A stretch of DNA of 24,520 nt from Ruminococcus sp. UBA4350 (lineage in GTDB: Bacteria > Bacillota > Clostridia > Oscillospirales > Ruminococcaceae). Where the stretch lies: positions 1 to 24,520 of the forward strand of contig DGSY01000067.1 of the NCBI GenBank assembly GCA_002394125.1, written 5' to 3'. The notes under the pieces were generated by a model that ran no database searches, was not told the DNA's origin, and saw only the letters and a list, made by a program, of their open reading frames with translations. Both the position numbers and the translations under genes were made by a program. Below, one piece after another: positions 1 through 6,261 of the stretch; the first letter of the stretch is position 1, and each line of letters opens with the position of its first letter.

Positions 1-39
1 GGGCTAGGGGTGATTGGCGGTTACGAAATAACACCTTTT

Positions 40-62
40 GGCACACGAAATGGCACACGAAA
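40..62. repeat. 11-bp direct repeat, two copies
   Basis: The unit GGCACACGAAA occurs at 40-50 and again at 52-62, separated by one base. The core CACACGAAAT recurs near the right edge of the window (24011-24030). No gene could be assigned around it; a stop codon TAG at 5-7 in one frame may end an upstream CDS. Function unknown; recombinase or other protein binding is only a guess. Confidence 0.6.
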
Positions 63-72
63 CCCATATATG

Positions 73-115
73 AAACGGAGCAGCTCTGGATCACAGCTGC
101 TCCGTTTCTGCTTTT
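73..115 (+). terminator. Rho-independent terminator of an upstream gene
   Basis: A perfect 13-bp stem (AAACGGAGCAGCT at 73-85 with its complement at 95-107) closes a 9-nt loop and is followed by a T-rich tail around 111-115. It would end transcription of a gene lying left of the window. The run of A residues 5' of the stem is short, so reverse-strand termination is less likely. Confidence 0.75.
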
Positions 116-242
116 ATGCAAAGTTCCCGCATATACTTATAGAAGCTGTTCCGGCTGATACCGGCCGGCTTCTGACATTCAGGATCATTCAAAGTGCCGC
201 CGAAGGATTTGCTTTGTTTCATGCTGATTAAGCCGGCAGCAT

Positions 243-271
243 AGGACAAAACGGCGGTTTTGTGCTATAAT
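243..271 (+). promoter_or_regulatory. Sigma-A promoter for the zinc-ribbon membrane protein
   Basis: AGGACA at 243-248 and TATAAT at 266-271 are separated by 17 bp, with a TG at 263-264 making an extended -10. A perfect inverted repeat (ACAAAAC at 246-252, GTTTTGT at 257-263, 4-nt centre) fills the spacer and could be an operator. The predicted leader before the start at 349 is about 70 nt. Confidence 0.6.
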
Positions 272-348
272 GTCAATATCGGCAGCGCGAATTGCATCAA
301 TTTATGTAAATCCACAGATTTGCCAATAATACGGAAAGGATGAGAATC

Positions 349-858
349 ATGAACCCTTGGGAGAAAAAATGCACGAAATGCGGAAAGAGCTTTTCCGGAA
401 TCGGAGATGTATGTCCTGACTGTACCCGAACTGCTTCTGCGGAGGCAATGGCAGCAAGTCAGTTTTCAATCGGCGGTGCATCCATGTTTGAGGACAGTAT
501 GCGTGAATCGGTTCCGAAAACAATCGAAGAATGCACAGCACAAGACGGTCTGACCAGAAACCTTTGGAGTTGGGCGATCAATCTTGAAAAATACGGCGCA
601 GTACTGCTTGTCATCATTCTTGTCGGCGGACTGATATCCGCCTTTATGAATGCTAGGAGCGTTACGAATATGGCGGGAGCAGCAGAGTTTTCTGTTCCGC
701 TGTTTATTGCGTCGTTTATTAACACGATCATCTATGCTGTTCTGGAGTATCTCGTATATCATGTTCTGGCTTTGCTGGTAGGCTCACTGGCGAAAATCGT
801 GCAGAGCACCCGAACAACCGCCCGTCTTGCAGAGTGGAAAGCGAGAAACAGACAGTGA
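349..858 (+). CDS. Small zinc-ribbon membrane protein, function unknown
   Basis: This 169-aa protein starts MNPWEKKC and carries an N-terminal zinc-ribbon-like CxxC-x10-CxxC (Cys 8, 11, 22, 25). About 45 polar residues follow, then two hydrophobic stretches: roughly residues 82-100 (AVLLVIILVGGLISAF) and a longer one around 112-145 that may span once or twice. The C-terminus is basic. The start at 349 was chosen because GGAAAGGA ends 8 nt upstream; an ATG at 340 overlaps that ribosome binding site. The gene has its own promoter and is followed after 60 nt by a lipoprotein gene on the same strand, so the two may be co-transcribed. Zinc-ribbon plus membrane-segment proteins are frequent and poorly characterised in Clostridia. 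Zinc binding is inferred from cysteine spacing only. Confidence 0.8.
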   Translation: MNPWEKKCTKCGKSFSGIGDVCPDCTRTASAEAMAASQFSIGGASMFEDSMRESVPKTIEECTAQDGLTRNLWSWAINLEKYGAVLLVIILVGGLISAFMNARSVTNMAGAAEFSVPLFIASFINTIIYAVLEYLVYHVLALLVGSLAKIVQSTRTTARLAEWKARNRQ

Positions 859-918
859 TCGGTCAGTATCGCTGACAATTCAGCAATTATGTATTATTAT
901 CAGAAAGGAAGAAAAGAC

Positions 919-1884
919 ATGAATAAAAAGAGATTTGCTGCTATGCTTCTGGCAGCACTCATGAGTATCGGCATTTCGGGCTGCGGAAAGGCGAATGTTT
1001 CTGCTCCTGCTGCTGATTCGGAAACTCCAAGTATAGCTGAACAATCGAGTGAACAGGCTGATATTCTGGTAACACCCGAAGATCTAGAGGGTGAAGGTTA
1101 TAAAAAATATGAAGGACAAATGATCACTGTTGTAGGTTATCCAGGCTTTTATATTCCATTTGATTCAGATGAGAAGCTGAAAACCTTTGGCATTGAGCAG
1201 CTGAAAGCCTTGGGTTCAGGCGCATTATATGTTTCTTCTGCTTGGGGCATTTTTGGAGGAGCTGGTGCTTACTGTTGTTTTGATGACAATCAATCCGAGA
1301 GCTTTAATGACGATGTGTGTGGAGAAATCAGGGGCGATGATAAACTTATCGGCATAACCGGATTATGCTCTGGTGCTAATTTGACCGGCTGCGACCCTGA
1401 GTATAAGACATACAACACTGCGGATATTCCTTATTACAGCAATAACAGTGAAGTAGAGACTGGGAACGATACGGATTCAGAGGAATCGAAAGAAGAAACA
1501 AAAACAGCTAAAAGAGAGATGTTCAGCGAAGATTTATCGTATCTTTATAGCGATGATATCCAAGCAGTAATGGACTATACATTCCTTCTTAATGAAGGCG
1601 AGGAACAGCCTTACATTATTTTTAACTGCAGTACTAGTCCCGGTGTTGTTCAGCGTTCGTATACCTACTATTTGAAGGCAGGTGACGGAAAGAAACAATA
1701 CACATCGTATTGGATAACAACGGGGTATAATACGAGTTATCAGGATGCGTCAGCTATCAGTTTTCTAGACGAAGACAGTGCGAGATACTGGGGAAAGAGC
1801 TATGGCACATATATAAAAGAAGGTGCTGCTCTACTGCCCATAACATCGATTTATTACTATGGCTATGAGAGTATTCTGGAATAA
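919..1884 (+). CDS. Predicted lipoprotein, function unknown
   Basis: The 321-aa product begins with a classical lipoprotein signal: MNKKR, a hydrophobic core, and the lipobox ISGC with Cys22 as the predicted lipidated residue. It should therefore sit on the outer face of the membrane. A Ser/Glu-rich linker follows (residues about 25-45), then a segment containing ITVVGYPGFYIPF that could be a small beta-barrel or OB-like domain. A second acidic linker (about 180-205) precedes a Tyr-rich C-terminal domain. Several cysteines in the middle domain (in YCCF, DVCGEI, GLCSG and GCDPE) could form disulphides. The start at 919 follows AAAGGAAG at 904-911; the earlier in-frame ATG at 889 would place residues before a normal signal peptide. 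I do not recognise the family. Base composition is AT-richer than the operon genes further right. Confidence 0.8.
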   Translation: MNKKRFAAMLLAALMSIGISGCGKANVSAPAADSETPSIAEQSSEQADILVTPEDLEGEGYKKYEGQMITVVGYPGFYIPFDSDEKLKTFGIEQLKALGSGALYVSSAWGIFGGAGAYCCFDDNQSESFNDDVCGEIRGDDKLIGITGLCSGANLTGCDPEYKTYNTADIPYYSNNSEVETGNDTDSEESKEETKTAKREMFSEDLSYLYSDDIQAVMDYTFLLNEGEEQPYIIFNCSTSPGVVQRSYTYYLKAGDGKKQYTSYWITTGYNTSYQDASAISFLDEDSARYWGKSYGTYIKEGAALLPITSIYYYGYESILE

Positions 1885-1974
1885 ATAACATTGTGAAGAT
1901 ACTGCTCGTTTGAATATTATGTGATAAAAGCGGCGATTTAAGATGCTGCTGAATATCGGAAAGAAGGCGATATT

Positions 1975-2121
1975 ATGTTCAGCTTTAAGGTAATATTCTG
2001 GGTAAATAATTATAGAACAGAGCAGATCGTGCGTGCGAACAGCAGTTCAGAAGCCAGAAAACTGATCGAAGCACAGTATGCCGGTCAAAAGCTCCGGTTC
2101 GGCGTGATTACAAAGGTATAA
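1975..2121 (+). CDS. 48-aa small protein, function unknown
   Basis: This short frame starts MFSFKVIFWVNNYRTEQ and ends GVITKV. A ribosome binding site AAGAAGG lies at 1961-1967, 7 nt before the ATG, and an intrinsic terminator begins 8 nt after the stop, which together support a real gene. The composition (beta-strand start, a segment SSSEARKLIEAQY likely helical, then a final strand) resembles a compact beta-alpha-beta mini-domain. It lies 90 nt after the lipoprotein gene and may share its transcript. I recognise no family. It is short enough for routine gene callers to miss. Confidence 0.6.
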   Translation: MFSFKVIFWVNNYRTEQIVRANSSSEARKLIEAQYAGQKLRFGVITKV

Positions 2122-2129
2122 AGACTACC

Positions 2130-2158
2130 CCCCGCAGAACAATCTGTGGGGTTTCTCT
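2130..2158 (+). terminator. Rho-independent terminator after the 48-aa gene
   Basis: CCCCGCAGA at 2130-2138 pairs with TCTGTGGGG at 2143-2151 (9 bp including one G-U) around an ACAA loop, followed by TTTCTCTT. It closes the 349-2121 transcription unit. The next promoter begins at its last base. Confidence 0.75.
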
Positions 2159-2186
2159 TGCAATTCTGACGAAAATGCAGTATAAT
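2158..2186 (+). promoter_or_regulatory. Sigma-A promoter for the second zinc-ribbon protein
   Basis: TTGCAA at 2158-2163 and TATAAT at 2181-2186 are spaced by 17 bp. Transcription would start near 2193, giving a very short leader with the ribosome binding site AAAGGCGGTG (2194-2203). The in-frame ATG at 2185 overlaps the -10 box and so cannot be the translation start. Confidence 0.75.
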
Positions 2187-2208
2187 GATACTGAAAGGCG
2201 GTGAGCCG

Positions 2209-3234
2209 ATGAAAATGAAGCGCTGTCCCAAGTGCGGCGAGGAGATCCCGGAGGGAATGCAGTTCTGCCTGCACTGCATGGAGAGAATCGAAGGAACGGT
2301 AGAGATCAGGCAGACATATCATACAAACCGCTGGCTTTTGCCTGTGATTCTGCTCTGTGCAGCGGTGCTGGCCGTCGGCGGCTTTCTCCTGCTGCGGAGG
2401 CAGCATACTGCGCCGGAGCATTCCGGCATTGTCCTTATGACAGAGGAGCCGCTCCGGACGGATATGCCGGAGAATACCGAAGCAGCACTTCCGGAAAGCA
2501 CCTCTGTATCAGCGGAAACAATTCTTTCACAGGCAGCAACGGAGCTGCCGCACAGCGAAAGCAGCCGTCAGCGGGAATCGTCCTCTGCGGAACAGCCGGT
2601 GCAGGATGCACCGCAGGGGCAGAAGCAGGATCCGGCGGCATCTCCCACGGAAACACCGCAGGAGAAAAAGCAGGATTCCGCCGTCCGGAAACAGGAAAGT
2701 ACACAGGAGCAAAGCCGCGCTTCTGAGCAGTCAAGGGCGGCCGAATCTTCCGCACCGGAAACGCCGGTGATGCCTGAAACGGAGCCGCCGGCGGAATTGC
2801 CCGCAGAGCCGGAAGATTCATTTGAAACAGTATTCCGGGAACGGCTGTCTCATTACGGCGGAAGCCGGATCCTTGCAGATACGCTGACCTTTGACGGCGA
2901 TGCCTGTCGGTTTGATGTGAAGATCTCACTTGCGCAGGCCGCAGCGGAGCTGACGGTCAGCAGCGACAGAACCGCCTATACCCTGAAGCTGGATACATCG
3001 CGCTATGATCTCACGGTGCTTTCTCCGGTTGAGGATATCATCAAAGAGATCAATGCGCTTGCTCTGGATTACCGTTATCCGCTCGGATATTCTTTTGATG
3101 TGAAGGTCATAAACAGTGCCGTTCAGCATCCGGATGAGGAATGCACATTTACGCTGGACGGTATGAGATGGACGCTTTCAACAGAACGCAGCGGCGATGC
3201 ACAGCCGCTTTCGATCCGATGCGAGCCGGATTAA
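2209..3234 (+). CDS. Zinc-ribbon, single-pass membrane protein with long disordered linker
   Basis: The 341-aa protein has three parts. The N-terminus is a zinc ribbon with two CxxC knuckles (RCPKCGEEIPEG, then FCLHC). One transmembrane segment lies at about residues 42-64 (WLLPVILLCAAVLAVGGFLLL). A low-complexity Ser/Glu/Gln/Pro/Ala-rich linker of about 130 residues follows, and then a C-terminal domain of about 130 residues beginning near SFETVFRERLSHYGG. The expected topology is zinc ribbon in the cytoplasm, with linker and C-terminal domain outside. The domain order recalls other clostridial zinc-ribbon proteins whose outer domain is unknown; I do not recognise this one. The start is fixed by the promoter and AAAGGCGG. 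Its stop codon overlaps that of the convergent regulator gene within TTAA at 3231-3234. Confidence 0.85.
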   Translation: MKMKRCPKCGEEIPEGMQFCLHCMERIEGTVEIRQTYHTNRWLLPVILLCAAVLAVGGFLLLRRQHTAPEHSGIVLMTEEPLRTDMPENTEAALPESTSVSAETILSQAATELPHSESSRQRESSSAEQPVQDAPQGQKQDPAASPTETPQEKKQDSAVRKQESTQEQSRASEQSRAAESSAPETPVMPETEPPAELPAEPEDSFETVFRERLSHYGGSRILADTLTFDGDACRFDVKISLAQAAAELTVSSDRTAYTLKLDTSRYDLTVLSPVEDIIKEINALALDYRYPLGYSFDVKVINSAVQHPDEECTFTLDGMRWTLSTERSGDAQPLSIRCEPD

Positions 3235-3650
3235 CCCATCGTTTCTTCGCCGCAGTCATACAGAAGGGTGTTCGTTTCCGGAACACTGAGCTGCTTGTGC
3301 AGTGCAAATAGAATGATGCTGTCCCGCCGATGCTTGGCATATAAGAATGGCAGCCCGCAGCTTTTCAGAAGCTGCTGGGTTTCCGCGGCGGAAAGACCGA
3401 ATCCGAACGCAAGGCATAAGACCTTATCGCGTGACGGTGTTTTGGTTCCGGCAAAAATCTGATAGCCGTATATTTCATTGAGTTCAGCGCGCCGGATCAC
3501 ATCCGCCTTTGTGGTGTGTTTCTCCGACAGAAGCATTTGCAGATAATCCGCGAGCCGGATATCCCTGAAATCAGACTGGTTTTCGCTGATGTAATCGTCA
3601 ATGGATTCCGCAGCGGCGAGTTCTTTCAGAAGGTCATCAGTGCATTTCAT
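3231..3650 (-). CDS. XRE-type helix-turn-helix regulator paired with a kinase
   Basis: This 139-aa cytoplasmic protein has a central helix-turn-helix region at about residues 34-75 (LADYLQMLLSEKHTTKADVIRRAEL, with YQIFAGTKTPSRDK after it). A helical C-terminal half follows, containing LAFGFGLSAAETQQLL and RRDSIILFAL. The string YQIF-G-K-PSRDK is characteristic of an XRE-like family common in Clostridia and, as far as I recall, often located next to Ser/Thr protein-kinase genes, as here. AGGGTGAT provides the ribosome binding site directly upstream. The gene is transcribed divergently from the kinase, across an 80-nt region with a palindrome overlapping its -10 box, so autoregulation is likely. 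Whether the kinase phosphorylates it is an inference. Confidence 0.82.
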   Translation of the reverse strand: MKCTDDLLKELAAAESIDDYISENQSDFRDIRLADYLQMLLSEKHTTKADVIRRAELNEIYGYQIFAGTKTPSRDKVLCLAFGFGLSAAETQQLLKSCGLPFLYAKHRRDSIILFALHKQLSVPETNTLLYDCGEETMG

Positions 3651-3660
3651 ATTATCACCC

Positions 3661-3675
3661 TGTTATATTATAACA
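3661..3675. promoter_or_regulatory. Palindromic operator candidate between regulator and kinase
   Basis: TGTTATA-T-TATAACA is a perfect 7+1+7 palindrome that covers the -10 box of the minus-strand regulator promoter. The wider left arm CCTGTTAT (3659-3666) is repeated in inverted orientation as ATAACAGG at 3699-3706, on the far side of the -35 box. This arrangement suits cooperative binding by the adjacent XRE regulator. Confidence 0.55.
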
Positions 3676-3695
3676 TTTTGCAGCCGTATTTTCAA
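3667..3695 (-). promoter_or_regulatory. Sigma-A promoter of the XRE regulator
   Basis: On the minus strand TTGAAA (3695-3690) and TATAAT (3672-3667) are separated by exactly 17 bp, just upstream of AGGGTGAT and the ATG at 3650. No comparable promoter could be placed confidently for the plus-strand kinase in the same intergenic region. Confidence 0.7.
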
Positions 3696-3730
3696 GTGAT
3701 AACAGGATAGCTATAAGTAAGGAGGCGGAC

Positions 3731-4435
3731 ATGAATTCATGGCTGGAAAAGACGCTGAAAAATGAATATCAGTTTGTGCGCATGATCCACCGCTCTGAGC
3801 GGACGGAATGCAGACAGTACCGGCATATCGGCAGCGGAAAAAGCCTGCTTTTCAGACAGTTTTTGCAGCCCGCTGATACTGCTGTCTACGATCTGCTGAA
3901 ACGGATCCGGCATCCGAACCTGACGGAGATCCTTGATGTCATCCAAACGGACACATATCCGGTCATTCTGGAGGAATTCATCGACGGGATCACACTGGCG
4001 GAGAATGCCGGAAATATGAATCCGCTCGGCGTGCGGCGCGTCATCATCCAGCTTTGTGATGCGCTTTCTGCCCTGCATTCGGTCGGGATCGTTCACCGCG
4101 ATGTGACGCTGAGCAACATTATGCTCGCCGCTGACGGAACGGTCAAGCTGATCGACTATGACATTGCAAAATGCTATCGCACTGCTGACACGGCAAACGA
4201 TACCCTCGGAACGGTGGGCTTTGCGCCGTTTGAGCAGTACGGTCTCGGCAATCCGGATGAACGCGCCGATCTGTTTGCGGTCGGTGTGACAGCGAATCTG
4301 CTGCTGACCGGAAAGCATCCGTCTGTCGAAATGTACCGCAAAGGCAGGCTCGGAAAAATGATCGCTGTCTGCACGCAGATCGACCCGTCACAGCGCTTTC
4401 GCAGTGCAGCGGAAATCCGAGAGCTGTTGTCCTGA
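3731..4435 (+). CDS. Serine/threonine protein kinase-like protein with degenerate N-lobe
   Basis: The 234-aa protein keeps the catalytic-loop signature HRDVTLSNIM (His122, Arg123, Asp124, Asn129) and has DYD at 142-144 in place of DFG. It has an activation segment with GTVGFAPFEQY (160-170) and the subdomain IX Asp180 in DERADLFAVGV. The N-lobe is unusual: no glycine-rich loop is visible, and in the beta-3 position SLLFRQF has Arg42 where the ATP-binding lysine is expected. No clear alpha-C glutamate precedes RIRHPNL. There is no membrane segment or sensor domain, so it is a short soluble kinase-only protein. AAGGAGG at 3719-3725 supports the start. Family membership is clear; catalytic activity is uncertain, and it may be a pseudokinase or use a different lysine (for example Lys37). 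Confidence 0.85.
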   Translation: MNSWLEKTLKNEYQFVRMIHRSERTECRQYRHIGSGKSLLFRQFLQPADTAVYDLLKRIRHPNLTEILDVIQTDTYPVILEEFIDGITLAENAGNMNPLGVRRVIIQLCDALSALHSVGIVHRDVTLSNIMLAADGTVKLIDYDIAKCYRTADTANDTLGTVGFAPFEQYGLGNPDERADLFAVGVTANLLLTGKHPSVEMYRKGRLGKMIAVCTQIDPSQRFRSAAEIRELLS

Positions 4436-4560
4436 TGCGTTATGCTGCCGGCACAGGACAAATCCTCTGATCTGTGATATAGGATATCGGCCCGTAAACC
4501 CTGCAGAGGATGATTCTGCGGGGTGTCAGCGGTCATGCATTCCCCAGCGTTTTGATACCG

Positions 4561-4614
4561 AAAAAACCGCAGCACCTCTGACGAACCGGTCAGAAGTGCT
4601 GCGGTTTGTTTTTG
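4561..4614. terminator. Bidirectional terminator between kinase and spoVS
   Basis: A 19-bp stem with one mismatch (arms 4564-4582 and 4589-4607, 6-nt loop) is flanked by TGTTTTTG on the right and by six A residues on the left. It can therefore terminate the plus-strand kinase transcript and the minus-strand spoVS transcript. It lies 10 nt past the spoVS stop. Confidence 0.85.
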
Positions 4615-4624
4615 TGATGAACGG

Positions 4625-4885
4625 TCAGCGCGGCTCACAGATGAGCTTCATGGCCGTGCGTTCCTCTCCGTCGATCTCAATGCTTGCAAATGCGGGGATA
4701 CAGACGAGGTCAATGCCGATCGGTGCGAGATAGCCGCGTGCGATCGCAATGGACTTGATCGCCTGATTGGCTGCGCCGGCACCGACTGCCTGCACCTCGA
4801 CAACGTGCTGTTCACGGATCACACCTGCGATTGCGCCTGCAACAGAATTCGGTGTAGAGTGAGACGATACTTTCAATACTTCCAT
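4625..4885 (-). CDS. spoVS: Stage V sporulation protein S
   Basis: The 86-aa product begins MEVLKVSSHSTPNSVAGAIA and contains VVEVQAVGAGAANQAIKSIA and IARGYLAPIGIDLVC, the highly conserved core of SpoVS, at normal family length. SpoVS is an Alba-like small protein; in Bacillus subtilis its loss changes septation and blocks sporulation at stage V, and it occurs in many spore-forming Firmicutes. The start was set at MEVLKV because AGGAGG (4899-4894 on the minus strand) lies 8 nt upstream; the frame remains open further upstream but without sequence typical of the family. It follows ymdB, as in Bacillus, yet has its own consensus promoter and a terminator, so it is probably expressed as a separate unit. 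Confidence 0.96.
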   Translation of the reverse strand: MEVLKVSSHSTPNSVAGAIAGVIREQHVVEVQAVGAGAANQAIKSIAIARGYLAPIGIDLVCIPAFASIEIDGEERTAMKLICEPR

Positions 4886-4976
4886 GTTGAGAACCTCCTG
4901 TGTAATAGTGTGAATGAATTTGTAGCGTATCTGCTTCCGCGTATACGGAGAGCGAGGAAATGATATTCCTGCTATC

Positions 4977-5005
4977 AGTATAATACATTTTATGAAAAAT
5001 GTCAA
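4977..5005 (-). promoter_or_regulatory. Strong sigma-A promoter of spoVS
   Basis: TTGACA (5005-5000) and TATACT (4982-4977), read on the minus strand, are spaced by 17 bp. The promoter lies in the 124-nt gap between ymdB and spoVS, leaving a leader of about 85 nt. The -10 region contains TATCAGTATA, identical to one half of the palindrome in front of the recombinase gene. Confidence 0.8.
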
Positions 5006-5009
5006 GCTT

Positions 5010-5789
5010 TCAACAGGATTTTGTGGATTCTCTAATAAAAATGCGCTCGATTTTGTTACATATGCCGGATTTGGTGTCGATTTCGAGCAGCACACCGCCG
5101 ATCATACAGCTGCCGGTCGCTTCCGTGAACTGCACCGGTGTGTGGAAGCGCTGCTTTTCAATCGCTGGCTCCGGATGAACGCCGAGCACCGAATATTCCG
5201 CGCCGATCATGCCGACATCGGTCAGATAGCCGGTCGTGCCGCCGATCAGCTCCTCATCTGCGGTCTGCACATGGGTATGCGTTCCGATGACAGCGGAGAC
5301 CTTGCCCTTCAGATAGATGCCCATTGCGCGCTTTTCGGAGGTCGCCTCCGCATGAAAATCGACGAGAATATTATTCGTGCCGAGTGTCGGGAGGATCGCG
5401 TCGATCACGCTGAACGGATTGTCGAGCGGCTCCATGAATGCCGTGCCCATGAGGTTGACGACCGCGAAGCGATAAGCGCCGCAGTCGAGGATGCAGACGC
5501 CCTTTCCCGGTGCGCCCTCCGGATAATTGGCCGGACGCAGGATGCGGTCATGCTCAAAAATTTCAGGGCAGCGCCGCCGGAAGCAGTGGTTTCCGGTCGT
5601 GATAACATCCGCGCCGCCTTCAAAAAGCTGCTGCGCGGAATGCTGCGTGATGCCGTTTCCTTTGGCGGAGTTTTCGCCGTTGACGATGACCAGATCGGCC
5701 TTGTATTCCCGCTTGAGCTGCGGTGCTGTTTTCTGAAAACAGGCGGTGCCGGTCTCGCCGACCGCATCACCGAACATCAGGATTCTCAT
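5010..5789 (-). CDS. ymdB: YmdB-family metallophosphoesterase (2',3'-cyclic phosphodiesterase)
   Basis: The 259-aa protein carries the whole metal-binding set of the YmdB/TIGR00282 family. It has MFGDAVGETG (Asp8), VNGENSAKGNGIT (Glu39, Asn40), TTGNHCF (Asn67, His68), DFHAEATSEK (His146) and GTHTHVQTADE (His171, His173), followed by GTTGYLTDVGMIG. YmdB hydrolyses cyclic nucleotides in vitro; in B. subtilis it influences biofilm and motility decisions and nanotube formation. The product is cytoplasmic. The start MRILMFGDAVG matches the family N-terminus and is preceded by AGAGGAAGG. It lies 13 nt after the membrane-protein gene, probably in one transcript with it and the recombinase. The rny (ymdA) gene often found upstream is absent here. 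Confidence 0.95.
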   Translation of the reverse strand: MRILMFGDAVGETGTACFQKTAPQLKREYKADLVIVNGENSAKGNGITQHSAQQLFEGGADVITTGNHCFRRRCPEIFEHDRILRPANYPEGAPGKGVCILDCGAYRFAVVNLMGTAFMEPLDNPFSVIDAILPTLGTNNILVDFHAEATSEKRAMGIYLKGKVSAVIGTHTHVQTADEELIGGTTGYLTDVGMIGAEYSVLGVHPEPAIEKQRFHTPVQFTEATGSCMIGGVLLEIDTKSGICNKIERIFIRESTKSC

Positions 5790-5802
5790 CTGCGCCTTCC
5801 TC

Positions 5803-6258
5803 TCACGGCCGCAGAACGATCACGGTCGTTCCCTGCGGAGCCGGAATATCCTCCGGCGCTTCGGTGATAGCCGGCAGGATCTCCTCCGGCTCGGTTTCTG
5901 CGGGCTGCGGTGCGAAGGGATCGGCGGGAACCGCATTTGCATCTGTCACGGCTGTGGTTTCGGTTGTCTCGCCGGAAACATCGGTCTCCGCCGGAAGAAC
6001 AGAACCGTTTTCATCGGTCTGCACTTCGGCTGTATCCGTTATGCCGGTTTCCTCCGTGACGGTGGTTGCCTGTGCAGCGTGAATCTGATCCCAGATATTG
6101 GTCGTAGTCGTGACCGGATTGGAAACGACCGGATGAAGCTCCGGCAGGGAATCTGCTGCATTTTTTGCCCGCTTGCCCTGCACCATGCTGAGCACGCCGA
6201 TCACGATGATCACGACGATGATCGCTGCAATGATGCCGAGAATTTCTTTTGTTTCCAT
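5803..6258 (-). CDS. Single-pass membrane protein, Thr/Glu-rich, function unknown
   Basis: The 151-aa product has one N-terminal transmembrane segment (about residues 6-27, ILGIIAAIIVVIIVIGVLSMV) followed by basic GKRAK. After that comes a long tail rich in Thr, Glu, Ala and Pro without obvious folded structure, ending TTVIVLRP. The tail side cannot be decided with confidence: basic residues after the segment favour a cytoplasmic tail. Its start lies 3 nt after the recombinase stop, and its ribosome binding site AAGGAG is inside the recombinase gene's 3' end, so the two are translationally coupled. I do not recognise a family. Confidence 0.75.
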   Translation of the reverse strand: METKEILGIIAAIIVVIIVIGVLSMVQGKRAKNAADSLPELHPVVSNPVTTTTNIWDQIHAAQATTVTEETGITDTAEVQTDENGSVLPAETDVSGETTETTAVTDANAVPADPFAPQPAETEPEEILPAITEAPEDIPAPQGTTVIVLRP

Positions 6259-6261
6259 GGT

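Noticed and set aside
10..231. 73-codon frame starting with GTG at the left end
   Set aside because: It runs straight through the terminator hairpin at 73-107, has no ribosome binding site and no recognisable protein features.
872..900. CTGACA-17-TATTAT promoter-like pair before the lipoprotein gene
   Set aside because: The implied transcription start (about 907) would fall within the ribosome binding site of the gene, so it is probably not functional for it.
3689..3717. TTTTCA-17-TATAAG as a promoter for the kinase gene
   Set aside because: Transcription would begin inside the AAGGAGG ribosome binding site, so it cannot give a normal message.
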